This document shows positions 39,348-51,716 of a stretch of 64,000 bases of DNA, piece by piece. The stretch spans positions 13,650,243 to 13,714,242 of the forward strand of contig NC_092642.1 of the NCBI RefSeq assembly GCF_039555335.1, in the 5' to 3' direction. The stretch is from Amphiura filiformis (Eukaryota; Echinodermata; Ophiuroidea; Amphilepidida; Amphiuridae). The stretch's first letter is position 1. Each line of letters begins with the position of its first letter. Made by a program: the position numbers and the translations under genes. The notes beneath the pieces are model-generated. The model was not told the origin of the DNA and ran no database searches. It worked only from the letters and a program-made list of their open reading frames with translations.

Positions 39348-39936
39348 GTGACCCGGCAGCACAAATGAGCCGTAAATTCCCTAAATTGTATTCTGAGTTA
39401 CGGTGTAAAATGTGTACGAAGGTCATATTCATCGGTAACTTAAGCTGGCCCGACATCGATCTCATTTTGATAGTGAAACACTAATCAATTATCCTATTGT
39501 TGAAGTGGATAATAAGCTTCTACCTTAGATGGCTATAGAACTTTTAATAGCTCTGGTCTTTGTTTGCTTTTGCTAAATCCTGTTCAAGTCGTGGGCTACC
39601 AGGCATTGTATTTTGTATAGGTATGCATAACCAACAATTAACAATGAGAGAACTTTCTTAAACCTCGTTGACTTGGGGATGATTTGAAATGACCGCCAAT
39701 TATGACCGTTTGATATTTATTGCCAGCAATGTGGAAAAAGAGACACATGTAGAAACGTAAAAAGCTATAATTTTGTTGAAGGAGCAAAGTTTAACAAACC
39801 ATAACCCCGCTTCTGGATATCGTTTGAAGTCAAATGATATACCATTTTTAAGTTTATGATGCTGTTTATTTTTTAACACGAAATAAAACAAAATTGACCG
39901 GGGAGGAATTTACGGCTCATTCGCCGTGAACGGTCA
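39348..39936. mobile_element. Inverted-repeat element, GTGACC termini
   Basis: The left end is gtgacccggcagcacaaatg, continuing to agccgtaaattcc. The right end is ggaatttacggctcattcg, continuing to ccgtgaacggtcac. The arms are about 33 bp with a few mismatches; AAAT flanks both sides and may be a target duplication. The 590-bp interior shows no recognisable transposase. Confidence 0.7.
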
Positions 39937-39999
39937 CAAATATGCAAAATATTAGAGATTGGGATAATAACAGAAAGAGAAATGGCATTTTGGTGCGAT

Positions 40000-40169
40000 G
40001 TTTGATCATGATGATTATCATTAATAAAAGACTGTAGACTACCAAAATCACGCTGTATAAAATGTCAGTAATTCCATGGTTTTGTGTTTTTTTGCATGGA
40101 TGTTTGAAAAGGACGATATTTTATGTTATAGGTGAGTTTTTCCAAACATATTAGGTCACCTTCCTTTAA
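40000..40169 (+). mobile_element. TTAA MITE (AGGTGACCTGAT family), truncated copy
   Basis: It matches the right half of the element at 47673-48150: atgatgattatcattaataaa, then gtaattccatgg, then aggtcaccttcctttaa at the end. The left half is missing, so this copy is 5'-truncated. Confidence 0.7.
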
Positions 40170-40516
40170 TTTTTAATTTTAATGTATACCTTCAAGCAGA
40201 GTATGGTGGGTTAAATGTTTTTTACTCATCAGAGGGCAATGTTTTTTCATCTCAGTGGGCGAAGTATTTTTTTAAACAACTCCCATGTCCCCCACCCCTG
40301 AAATCAAATTATGCGCACCTTAGTTGAGCAAGATCGGTAATGATTATTTTACCACATTTGCTAATTTATTCAGATCTCAGAACTAAAACACTGTTTATAT
40401 AATACAAACATAATTAATGATAATATTTCAATTGACCGACGTATTGTCAAAATGATCTGCTGCCTGTATTTGAGATAATGCAATCGATGAGAATTATTGT
40501 CCAAAACTTATTCCTT

Positions 40517-40700
40517 CATGTAATTTTACACGAAATTAGGGTTAGGGTTAGGGTTAAGGTTAGGGTTAGTTTAGGGTTAGGATTAGAGTTAGGATTAGGG
40601 TTAGGGTTAGGATTAGGGTTATGATTAGGATTAGGCTTAGGGTTAGGGTTAGGATTAGGGTTAGAGTTAGGATTAGATTACACGAAATAATTACATGAAG
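40517..40700. repeat. Interstitial TTAGGG tract between inverted flanks
   Basis: From 40538 to about 40677 the sequence is runs of TTAGGG with variants (TTAAGG, ATTAGG, TTAGAG, TTAGGC). The tract is flanked by CCTTCATGTAATT on the left and AATTACATGAAGG on the right, both next to TACACGAAAT. The inverted flanks suggest the array sits inside a mobile element rather than marking a chromosome fusion. Confidence 0.85.
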
Positions 40701-41818
40701 GATCGACCAAAACGTTACCATTATATATTCTGACAGACACAATTTCCACTCTGTATATATCAAAGTCTGCAATGAAATGCCATCATGGCTATGCATGTCA
40801 TCATCTCAAACAGACAATCCTTAGGCAAACCAAAATGCCCGCTATGTTTTTATCAGTTATCAAAATTACTAATTCATCACTACTTTCCATGAACCATTTT
40901 ATGTTTTATTTTGTTCAAGTGAGTACTATGCTCCCCGCTTTCCTGCATATCATGCCTACCAAATATTATTATCAGTCCGAGGGCAGTACAACACATCACT
41001 AACCCGCAGCGTAGTTTACGCATGAGGTTACTATAAGAGGCTTTGGGATCAGGGTATGATGAAGAAAAAAACTCGTGATAACGTGTAGATCGCCTTAAGA
41101 AACACTCAAGATGTTATAAGAAAAAGTTAAGCATTAATGGTTTTTGCCTTTCCGGTGTTATCTTTACAACTGTGATTTTGTTTAAAGCTGAACATTAACT
41201 TGATTATGTAAATGCGAAATGTGTTAAACGAACGGCATCAAAATTTAATGCCCTTAGACAGTAGCGAGCAATCGTATGTGCAAGATCATAAATTGATAAT
41301 CAATTGCAATTGTGTACAGACGTTCATTAGAGATTCAAGCTTGAGTCAGTAATGGCGGCAGAAATATCCATTTGCAATACATGTGATTTGGTCGAACTTG
41401 TTGAACTTATTGTTATCCCTGTAGGTTTTGTTGTTTGTGTGTACTGGTTTTGATTATGGAAAGTATACTACTTGTCAGTAATGGTGAACAACTATATAGG
41501 AATCTTGTAAATCAGGACAGTATTTTATGTGAATGAATTTTTTTTATAGCGCATTTGACTTTTTCTAGTAAGCGATCGTTAACTGCCAGTATTAAATGAT
41601 TGTACTACGTATGTAGGTTAAAAAGCAGGTGTACGCTGCACATTCCCTTCTTTTTTTTCTAATAGTAAATTTCTAAATAGTAAAATAGGTTTCTGGTATT
41701 CTAAAAGACTCTAATATATTGTAATGTTTTTTCAGTTTGCACTTCACCCAAATAATTGCGACATTAACACATAAAGCACAGTCTTTCAATCACTTTTAAG
41801 TAGTTGAAATACTGTACT

Positions 41819-42009
41819 TTAAAGGATTATTTCGTGATCCTAATGTTTATTACTCTGCTCCATAGTCCACTGCTTTGCTAAACAAATTAATCTGCAAGAA
41901 TTTATTGTACTTACACATTATGTAGCCAGCGGTGTCCAGTGGTATAAAAATTTAAATTTTTTTGAGAAAAGTGGGGGATGAGGCTGTGGCACACAAAATT
42001 CCCCTTTAA
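41819..42009 (+). mobile_element. TTAA-flanked MITE, GGATCACGAAAT family, copy b (deleted)
   Basis: It starts TTAAAGGATTATTTCGTGATCC and ends acacaaaattcccctTTAA, sharing ctaaacaaattaatctgcaag and cattatgtagccag with 53201-53542. About 150 bp near the left is missing relative to that copy. Confidence 0.75.
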
Positions 42010-42053
42010 CAAAAGTCTTCAACTGAATTATAATTCAGTTCACATTTATTAAC

Positions 42054-42130
42054 AGGGCTTCCCAAACTGTGAGTTGCGATCCAAATGTGGGTCGCGAACA
42101 CTCTTCACGTGGTCGTGGACCATGACTGAA
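42054..42130 (+). mobile_element. Possible hAT-like terminus
   Basis: CAGGGCTTCCCAAACTGTGAG, followed by gtgggtcgcgaacac, resembles the CAGGGGTTCCCAAACT terminus common among hAT-type non-autonomous elements. No matching right end or 8-bp duplication was found, so this is a weak call. Confidence 0.3.
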
Positions 42131-42364
42131 AAGTTAAAGTAAATAAAATAAATAAAAGGAGGACAATGCGTAATTACAAAAGGGAAATGTTCACTTCCTT
42201 AAAGGGAGTCTCCGGCAATTATAACATTATACCTTATATGTTAGAAAAATGATTATCAAGCTTATTTGTGCTCAATTGTCGTCAGCCTTAATTGTATTAC
42301 TGGGACGTCATTGCACTCGACAATTCCGGTGCCCGGGAATTTTGAATATCGCGTGTTGATACCC

Positions 42365-42920
42365 CACACCTGTAAACAAGAAGGCACTCATGAGATTTCT
42401 AGGAATGGTTGGCTATTATAGAAGTTCTGTCCAAACTTTTCAGAGATAGCAAGTCCTTTGACTGGTTTGTTGAAGAAAGATAAAAAAAATCCATTTGGTC
42501 AGAACAGTGTGAAAATGCTTTTCGCAAAGTCAAATCAATACTCATTAGTTCACCAGTCCTTACTGCATGATGCACCTGATTTTCAGAAGCAGTTCAAGTT
42601 GACTGTTGATGCCAGTGACATAGGCTGTGGAGGTGTTCAACACACACCAGAGAAATTACTCCACAATTGAAAAGGAGTGTCTGGCATTGCTATTATATTA
42701 TTATTATATAGCATTGATACATTTTGATGTGTATTTGGGTACCACAGTATACCCTGTGCTTGTATTCACAGATCACAATCCCCTCACATCAATAAATAGG
42801 ATGAAGAACAAAAACCAAACACTGGTGAGGTGGAGTTTGACCTTGCAATCTGGACATCAAACATATTAAGGGAAAAGACAATGTAATGGCTGATGCCCTG
42901 TCTAGAATTGCATAAAAACT
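42365..42920 (+). pseudogene. Ty3/gypsy retrotransposon pol fragment (RT end to RNase H)
   Basis: Several frames in succession read MRFLGMVGYYR, then SPLTGLL-like, TVDASDIGCGGV, YSTIEKECLALL, VFTDHNPL, and at the end a block equivalent to IKGKDNVMADALSR. These are the reverse transcriptase thumb/connection and the RNase H domain of Ty3/gypsy elements. DAS carries the first RNase H acidic residue, E of EKE the second and D of TDH the third. Frameshifts occur near 42445, 42500, 42640 and 42870, plus a small ttattata expansion near 42700. Everything upstream (gag, protease, most of RT) and the integrase are absent. It is sense-oriented inside GPCR intron 1. Confidence 0.9.
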
Positions 42921-43066
42921 GACAAACAAAACTTTCCTTTAAAAGGGAAGTTGTGTGTGACAAGTAGTCACTGTGTATGATGAGTTAAACACTCAGAGTT
43001 GATATTATGTTGAAGTTAATGTAAAATAAGAAAACATTTAAGAAAGTCTTCTTTTAAGGGGGAGGG

Positions 43067-43498
43067 TGTGTTGTGCCGTGAGTAATTTAATTTAATTTAC
43101 AAGCTGAAAGTATGTCATGAGAAGTGTGAGACAAGGGGAAACACCTTGGAAGTTATCATGCAAGAGATTGTGTGTTACGACATGTTTTAAGGTAACACCT
43201 TAAATGCTGTAAACAAACTGAATCAGAGTTATTAATATCATAGGGGATTTTCCATATTGCTCAATGCTCAGTGCATAGTTGCACAATTAGGGGAATCTCT
43301 GATAACAGATTGTGAAATGGACATGAAGCAAATGTGACAGAATGGTATATTAATAGATTGTGTGTATAAAAGGTGAAGATTTGGAGTTTGGTTTTACAGA
43401 ATGTCATGAGGACATGGTCAAATCTTTAAAATGACTTAATTGTGGTCAAGCCTAGTGTGAAATAAACAAATAAATAAATAAACAAACAAACAAACAGA
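43067..43498 (+). mobile_element. 3' LTR of the Ty3/gypsy fragment
   Basis: A polypurine tract, aagggggaggg (43056-43066), immediately precedes TGTG, the expected start of a 3' LTR. Inside are a TATA-box-like tgtgtataaaagg (TATAAA at 43365) and a likely polyadenylation signal, aaataaac, near 43460. The sequence ends in (aaac)n just ahead of aagcattt. No 5' LTR is present in the window, so the terminal repeat cannot be confirmed by pairing. It ends about 190 bp upstream of GPCR exon 2. Confidence 0.65.
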
Positions 43499-43687
43499 AA
43501 AGCATTTAAAAGCCGAAGGTGCTCTACGCTCTATAAATATTTCCAATGGCCATATAAAACGACATAGTCTAGACCAACAGCTCATGAGATCAATATCGCC
43601 AACGGGCAAATACTTGACGTCAATGCGGATATGAAATTACATAATGATATATTAACCCAACTAATTTGTTTCTATTTCACCTTACAG

Positions 43688-43823
43688 GTTGCAGTTCAAG
43701 CTACTTGTGCTACTTTAACTGTGATGACTGTAGATCGTTATTACGTCATAATGTCTCCCTTTGCATCACGTCGTACACGTACTACATGCAGAGCAGCTAT
43801 AATATGTTGCATTATTTGGATAC
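43688..43823 (+). CDS. Kisspeptin receptor-like GPCR, exon 2
   Basis: Preceded by the acceptor ttcaccttacag and followed by the donor GTAAGATT. It joins exon 1 in phase 0 and leaves one base for exon 3. It encodes residues 110-154: the rest of TM3 with VQATCATLTVMTVDRYYV, ICL2, and TM4 up to W153. The block VQATCATLTxMxVDRxYV is the signature I know from vertebrate kisspeptin receptors (KISS1R/GPR54), where the same residues precede DR; galanin and allatostatin-A receptors differ at these positions. D125-R126-Y127 is the G-protein-coupling motif. The upstream intron is 12.7 kb and filled with transposon remains. Confidence 0.9.
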
Positions 43824-45225
43824 GTAAGATTATTATATTATTTAATCTATTTTAATCTATTCGTTGCATTTTACGAGCAAGCTTCGTATAAGAACACAAA
43901 AACATCCCTAAGAGCCATCTTGCAAAGTTAATGCAGTAAAGTCGTTGCAATTCGCCGTAGAAGTGATGATGTAACAGGATCAATTGCCATAGCGATAGAT
44001 GAATACAATTTTTCAATATATCGCCCTGCACTGCAAGCAAGTTGTATTCATCACCTATGTCTGCAATCATCGATTCAATACAATACCGCTCTTTTCAAAG
44101 ATACAAATCATTCTATAGAATTACGATCTAGGTCTTTTATCCCTGTTCATTGCCATCTGTGGTTCAATGTATAGGTACCGCGTGAACGTTGTAGCGCAGG
44201 GTAATATATTCAAAAATGTATTCATTATATGCATTGGTGTTTGACGATGCGAGTTCCAGCCTCAGCGCAATCCTTGTTTGTTCTTGTGAATTAATTGAGC
44301 TCAATATTACCACCCAATATTAAAACAATTTTGTTTGCATCTTGAAGCACCCTAAATAATAATAAACCTGCTATAAAAAATCATCTTACCACTTGGTACT
44401 TGGTAGTGTAATCCTTGGTAGTGTAATCATTTTACAGCATCATCTTGAGCTAAACTAGGATGTAATCGTAGCCAAGATCAGATCCATGAATTCCCGTACC
44501 TTTAGCTGATACTATAAGCGGTTAGTTTCTTGTGATAATTTTGACTCATTCTGCATTTGAAACATAAAATCAAGACTATAAAGTGGGGAAATTTCATTTT
44601 GAGATTTAGTAGACATTTAGATCCCCAATAAAACAATAGCAACCTAATCCAGGTTTTTTTTTTTTTGTGTGTTTTTTTTAAAGCAGATCTCAAAAGTTAA
44701 ACATGTGAATTAGCATTAGCGGTGAATAACCACATGGTCAAAAGTACCATCCAAAATTCAAAACTTATTTCAAGTATAATGTTGTAGGACCGATAACATT
44801 ATGGTATATACTTACAATAAGTAAGCATCCATGAATCAAACGCCATTTATGTATATTTCCCTCTTCAATTTAGCGGCACTTGTTAAGGTTAACGACATCC
44901 CTAATTGAAACCCAAATGTATAGATGGTGTCCCACGACCCATCATAACATGATTACTCTTTCCCGTTGCTATATATTTCCCCTTTATGTTACCATATTAC
45001 CACCACTGAAATTCAATTTAGCTGGGAACAATTAACTAAATATATAAACTTCAAATGTTTTTGAAAGTAATTGAATTGATTTGATTGTCGATCAATTGTT
45101 ATTGATTTAGTTGCAACTGCAACTTATTTAAAATGGCTGTTGTCTTTGTTATGTAGGATCGTGTAGCAAATTTATCAAGTTTATACATTAATCCAGCATA
45201 AATGTCTTGTTTTTGCCGTCCGTAG

Positions 45226-45899
45226 TGTCTGCTTTGCTTCATATACCATCAGCATTTTTCTACAATGTGGAGAAGTCTTACCACACAAATATTGAAACCA
45301 AACACTGTTTCTTGGACACCAGCAACGAAATGCGTCTGAAGATATATTTCACTTATCTGACCTTAACGACCTTTCTCATCCCCCTTGTCATCATAGGGGT
45401 CTGCTACATCCTTATACTGATGCATCTCTGGAGCTTAACCATCAGGAATGAGTTTGATGATGGCAATTCCGTAAAAGTACGTTCAGGATTCATGCCTGCT
45501 GCCCAAAGTCCAGCGAGATCTGCTTCAAAAACATGGAAGACAACACGCATAGTTTTAATCATTGTATTACTTTTCGCCTTATGTTGGGCGCCTATCCACG
45601 TCATTAACCTCTGGCGAGTACTCTCGCGTCATTACCCCGACTCGCTATTCAATTTCCAGATGTTTGCTCTTGCATTATCGTACTGTAATTCGTGTATTAA
45701 TCCAGCTGTGTACGCTTTGGCTGGAGCAAGTTACAAAAATCACCTCTGGAAGATGTTAACAGGCAAGCCGCATAAACCAAGTCATGGACAAATCACTTGT
45801 CCATCAGCTACAGCGAGCTCAATGTATAGAAACACTGGAAGACGAAATTCAAATTCAAAAACTGAGGCAACCAATATGTCGGTCAGCACGTGTGTTTAA
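45226..45899 (+). CDS. Kisspeptin receptor-like GPCR, exon 3 (terminal)
   Basis: The acceptor is gccgtccgtag; the split codon C/TG gives L155, and the frame runs to TAA. Residues 155-378 cover the end of TM4 (P162), ECL2 with C182 as the disulfide partner, TM5 at about 194-222, and a short ICL3 with basic residues. TM6 carries FALCWAPIH (C274-W275-P277) and TM7 carries SYCNSCINPAVY (N313-P314-Y317). A Ser/Asn-rich tail ends in STCV, which resembles a C-terminal PDZ ligand (S/T-x-V). All class-A landmarks are intact, with no frameshift or stop, so the gene looks functional. The preceding intron is 1.4 kb. The subfamily call is good; paralogue identity is open because invertebrates often have several such receptors. 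Confidence 0.9.
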
Positions 45900-47672
45900 A
45901 TCTGGCATATACACTTGCTAATTTGTACCGTATCTGTTGTACAAGGTTTCAGAAAAATAGGGTTGAGACATATCTTTTTGTATATATGACCACCTAAAAG
46001 GTTATTTTATCGAATTAAGGATAAGCAGAGCCATAGACTGTATGTGTTTACATGTCTTCGGCTTGTAAGTTAAAAGAAAGTTGGACAACTTGGATAACTT
46101 GATAACTTGATTAATTTGTCAAACTTAGCTCGAAAAAGCGTTTGAACTTTTGTTATACTGTTGTTCCATTGATGAATTGAGTGCCAATGTTCACCGTGAC
46201 AAGTTTTCCATTAGGCCAGATATTGTTGAACAAATTTATTTATTCTATACATTTTTTTTCGAAAAAGAAATACCAGAGGCTTTAATAGTTATGACAAATG
46301 TATGAACTGTAAATATTTTGTAGCAATTGTATATTTAAGTAAGGTGGATATAACGTAGTTTGTAGCGTAAGGTTAACGCAGCTCGTTGTGAACCTCTTTG
46401 TACATATGAGGTATGTTTTAAAGGTATGGTGCTATTTTCAGCTATAACGTATTATACAACGACGTATTGGCCTTTTATACTAGCAGATGTCTAAGTTGTG
46501 CAATTGTCTGTATCTCGGTGGTATTGTCAATGGAGTCGAGGGCTTTCTTTGACGAATTGAAATTGTAATTGTAAACCTTTGTGGTGGCGATATTAGAAAC
46601 TGTCACTCTATATTAATAATTCACCGGAATTCAGAGAGACGACAATAGTATGAGCCATTTGGCCTAAAGTGTCAAACTGTTGGGATGGGGATAAGGAACC
46701 GTTCGATATTTATGCCAGGAGAGTTGAAGTTTTGACAAAACAATTGAGACAAAATGGCGTTCCAACCTTGCGTCCGCTCTAAATGTTCGGAATTACCCAT
46801 TCAGATTCTTCACCTCTCAAGACTAAAATAAATTTGGAATCCCCTTTAAAACTCCCACTCCTCCGGCGTAAGTATTGAACAGGTCCCTAATGGGGCGAGG
46901 CATCAGTGCATTTTCGAGACATAGGCTAACAGCGTATAGAGTAAAAAAAGTGTTTCAGTAATTTCAAAAGACTTAAGCCTACCATTCTCTTCATCCTAAC
47001 AACCAAGTGTGTCCTTCCAAAGAATTTTATGTCCTAAATGACTGACCAAGAAGGATCCTTGATAGACAGGGGTTGACACCGCACTCTTTTCTAATCTGAC
47101 TTTAAGAAATATTTTCGGGCTTATTGTACAGCTACAGGTTGTCTGTACTCGTGGTCAGACGGCTTGATGCCCATATAGCCCGTATATTTGAGTTACAGTC
47201 AGTTTCAAACAAGTATTATAACCCCTTCATCCTGCATCCATCCTGGTGGACCTGTGGGACCTCTACTTCGAAGTGTAATGTGTACGTAAGTTAGATAAGA
47301 CACGACATAAAGGGATATGAACGTAGTTAAAGAACCAGAACCATTATTTGCTCGATCTTTGGACTGCCCTTCGATGCTACGTCGATGTTTGTTATTAATT
47401 ATCACAATTAACAATACGGTAGTGGATTAATTGATTTTATAAATGATAAAGATCAACCAAGCAACGACGGTCGATCGAGAGATCGAGTTAATCTGGTTCT
47501 ATTGCCTACGTTTGGGTAAGAATCACTAATATCCAGTACGTATTTCATGAGTTGCATAATACCGGGTTTATTTTTGTTCAGAGTACCACTTTTTGAGTTT
47601 CTTATACTTCATGTACCACAATCTTTTGCTTTTGTAGAGTTAACAATGCAAAAATGTTTCATTTTTAGATGT
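45900..47672. other. GPCR 3' flank / probable 3' UTR, no gene seen
   Basis: AT-rich sequence following the receptor stop codon. An AATAAA occurs in gactaaaataaattt near 46826, but no evidence here fixes the transcript end. No further exon recognised. Confidence 0.4.
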
Positions 47673-48150
47673 TTAAAGGTGGTTGACCTGATTGACAGCC
47701 TCATCCCCAACTTTACCCTATCAAAATGCAGATTTTGGTATCAGGTGAAAGCTCATATTTTTCTCATTAACATATTGAAATTAGACGTTCCAAATTGGAA
47801 AACTGTCGAATTAGTCTCAAATGTGTATACCACATTTTTGACTAATTCAGCAGTTTTTTGATGATATCTTCAGAAATACACCGACTTGGAACTCCTAATT
47901 TCAGTATGTTAATGGGAAAAATAGGATATTTCATTTGATATCTAATAATTACATGATAATGATGATTATCATTAATAAAAACACTGTAAACTACCAGTTT
48001 TACGCTGTATTAAATGTCATTAATTCCATGAAGAATTAGTCGCATTTGCAATGAACATTTACATGATCGCTTGAAAGGGACAACAGTTTATGTTATACAT
48101 AAGTTTTAAAGAATTTGATTTTCCAAATATATCAGGTCACCTTCCTTTAA
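47673..48150 (+). mobile_element. TTAA MITE (AGGTGACCTGAT family), full-length copy
   Basis: The left end is TTAAAGGTGGTTGACCTGAT. The right end is ATCAGGTCACCTTCCTTTAA, whose complement is TTAAAGGAAGGTGACCTGAT, so the ends are inverted and TTAA-flanked. It has 478 bp without coding potential. The right third matches 40000-40169. piggyBac-like mobilisation is inferred from the TTAA only. Confidence 0.75.
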
Positions 48151-51100
48151 TAAACAACGTGTACAGGTGTTAGAGACAATAATACTATCAGTATCTATGA
48201 TGATATGATTTGATACAATATTATAAAACATGTACATCATCGCAGCCATGTGGGTGAATTGCATGATACTAGATGCGCAATAAGTATGAAAAACAAAAGA
48301 ATGGTGCGCAATGACCAAAAAATATGAGAAAAAACAGTTAATGAGGGAAAGTTGAAAAGAACCTTGAGGAGAAAGCTCAATATGACGTGAAGCTGCGGGT
48401 AATTCAGCACAATCTGCCGGTTTTGTCGCTCTGTTCTATATGAATATTCCCTATGGGAAACATAACGGAGGGTGTTAAAGCAGACACACGGGCACAAACG
48501 GCAGCCACCAAGCTACTATTATACATTAGAATAGCTTCAGCAAATCAATGTAGTAGGGGGTGGGAGATTTGGTACGCTCTGACTTAGCAAGCAAATGAGC
48601 AAGCTTAAAAAAGAGGGTCAACCGCAATGCCTTATAAGAAGCATCCCAGATTACGAAATAGTACTAGTAATGATGGAACTTTTATTATCATGCAGTAATT
48701 TTGAAGCACTCTCTTGCACAACAATATAATAACAATAATATGCACTACAGCACCCGTTATCAACAAGAAAAAATTGTCAATGAGCTTAAAATAAAAAACA
48801 TAACTACAAGAATTAACAACTTTTACATATTGTATACAACCCATAATGAAAAATCATCTACACAATACATATTTAGACAAACTGACCAAATTAAATACAG
48901 GCCAGTGCACGCAGAACGCTAGACAGTCGATGGCCAGGCGCTTTAAACGATCGAATTCGGTGTTTAAATTGGCAACATTTTTAGTTACACCTTTTCACTT
49001 CATAATTAATTTTCTTGGTCGAATGAAAAGCAATAATTTTCATTTCTTCGGTAAATGTCAGAAGAAAATTTGAACAAGAATGCTTGGTACTGTATATTTT
49101 TGTCAAACCCTGGTGTTAAATTTAGATGTAAAATTCAGATTTCTAGTGTAAGATTTTCGATTTTCACAGGCTTTCAACTTGCCCCGTGAGCTTTTTGGGG
49201 GTCAACGTTTTTGCTTTTCAAAGTAACATAATTCGCAAACGAAGGATATTTCCCAACATTCTAAAGCACATCATATAAAGCTATGTCAGGTTTGTCAGAA
49301 TTTCGGTTTTGATTGCAACATTTTTCAATTCCGACTACCAATTTTGTCAAAATCAACTCGCAATAGTATCCATGGATGGATGATTTTGCAAGCCGCAATA
49401 GAAATTTTGATTACTTCTGCTGGTTATATTAGAAATAAAGAACTGGATGGACATTTAGGCAAGTGCAAGTGATAAAAGGTGAAATCAAAACTACACCTAC
49501 ACGATGTACCTATACAGAGGTGGGCATTATATTTCTTTAGCGAACTATATAAGTTTGAAACGCAAAAAAATAGAATTCCGAGAAAAAGCTCACGAACAAA
49601 GATGTGCGAATGCCTAATTTTTTTTAAGGTATATCCATGCACTATGTTTCTAAATGACATTACTGAAGAAAAAACTATTGCTTTATATTTAACCAAAAAA
49701 ATGAATTTCATATAGCAAAAAGGTTTATCTTTAAATTGTGCTGATTTCAACATGTATCAATACTGAGTGAGTGCATAACAAAATAAAAGAAAAGAGATTA
49801 AGCTAAAGTTTCAATGATAAAAAGCACAAAGATTAATGATCAAAATCACAACCACCACCAAGCGTGGTGTCGCAACTCCACACACACGGGGAGAAAAAGA
49901 TGATATACATAAACACAGCGCCGCAGCACAGACTTGATGAAAGGATTAAACAATGGTACAAAAATTAAATAACACGACAAAAAACGTTTTTTAAAACTAA
50001 TAATATTTGCCTTATGCAGAGAATACAAAATTACAAGCTAATAGACAATCATTGATACAAAGCTACACTAAAATGCAGTAAAACATCATAGGTCCCTAAT
50101 GATCGAAAAATATTTACACTAGGAAGAAAGACGTGCCAGGCAAAAGAAATGACGGGTCACTTGTGAAGTACAGAATGATCATACAAGAAAATGAAACAAA
50201 TATGAAATATCAAAGGAAAATAATATATGATGTAAACAAGACATAATAACACGAAATAAACAATTGTCGGTAAAGAGCTTATTAGTTGTCCAACTTAAAT
50301 TAGTATGTTTAAAAGCGACGACTTCAATTGCTTTACTGAATTCTTTGCGTACAAAATCCTTGCAGAGATGACAATATCCCAAAAGGTGCTGCTTTGCGAT
50401 TGGTGCTGCTTTGCGATGCGCAGACTCTTCCGAAGGAGAAATCGCATAAGGATTAACTTGCTTTTTGTGACGACGAGCTGAGTGTTTTGGATCGCCCCAA
50501 ATAACCGTTGCCTAAATTCACTTCAGAATGCGCAAAAAACAACAACAACAACAACAACAACAAAAGTTTAAATCTTATAATTTTAATCTCATGATATGAT
50601 CACAGAATGTTCTTGCATATACACATAAATGCATACAACGAATTATAATGATTTCAAATATTACTTATCCGAGAGTCTTCTTCTTCTTCTTGTTGATTAT
50701 AAAATTCCGTTGCACTCAATGTCTTGGACGACTGATAAATATTCTGTACAGCGAACACCACTGTTGACGTGCGTAATACAAATACCTTGCGTACAGATGA
50801 CAGTTTCCTAAACGGTGCTGCATTGTACTACGCTGTTCCACTTGCATTGACAGTCGTGTCCTTTCGTACACCAGACTTCAGCAAGCCGAAGGAAGAAAAA
50901 GCAAATGTCCTTTTTGGGAAATATGTGCCCTTTTGGTGTACTCAAAAGCTGGACGTAAAACAATTGACTGCTTTCAAAGTGCACTTCTTGGAGATTACCT
51001 ATGTAGCTACACACTTTGATCACTCTCATAAATCTGTTACGACATATAGTTTTACATTTTGTTGTACTAAACACTGGAAGATCCCCCATTCTATTAATGG

Positions 51101-51716
51101 CTTACTAAGTCACATTCACTCTATTTTAGCAAAATGGTTTTTCCATATTACACGATGCAATGATCATTCTGTGAAATCTGGGGATTTCCCGAACCATAAA
51201 TAGATTATTGCGATTCAACTTGATCACATGATGTTGATTAATTGAGAGGTGAATTCCTTCGTTCATAAGTTAAATGTTCAAATTAATTTACTCATGGCAC
51301 ATCACACTGATACACTGAGGAAATAGCGAGAGGCGGACCGAGGACTGGTTTGAGTCGTACATCAGTAATCTAGTTCTTGACAAGTGCATGTCTGTTATCA
51401 TTTGACTGGTGTGCATGTTTGTGTCTATTAAATCATGTTACAATGCTTTTAAAACTTTTTTGTAAAAACGATTTTGTAACATTCGCTACAGAAAAGTTTG
51501 ATTTTTACACGATTGCAATGTACATTAATGAACCAACATACTCTGCAACAGGCATACCTTTAGGTCCTGTATTATTTTGTGACCATATTGTTAAATAAAC
51601 GACGTGTCCTGTTGTTTAATTCATAATATCGAAATATTATAATATCGAATGCACACGCGATGTTGATAACAATGTATGCAAATGATGTACGGGATGGTCT
51701 TCACACGTCAATACAC
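48151..51716. other. Intergenic stretch, no gene recognised
   Basis: No motif-bearing ORF on either strand. It contains a short (AAC)n run at 50537-50562 and a tandem pair of ggtgctgctttgcgat near 50386-50418. The 50769-51203 frame is open for 144 codons but shows no family signature and no splice logic. Confidence 0.45.

Noticed and set aside
40566..40796. Reverse ORF rich in LTLIL repeats
   Set aside because: It is the TTAGGG tract read as protein.
45207..45225. Treating GPCR exon 3 as a separate intronless gene starting at TTG 45207
   Set aside because: No ATG; the 45225/45226 AG acceptor with the split codon joins it in frame to exon 2, and TM1-4 would otherwise be missing.
47205..47414. 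Collagen-like GPTGPPG in a reverse ORF
   Set aside because: Only two Gly-X-Y triplets in a short frame with no flanking collagen exon; chance.
50769..51203. 144-codon frame as a host exon
   Set aside because: No domain pattern or convincing splice sites; a frame of this length is not rare in 64 kb.
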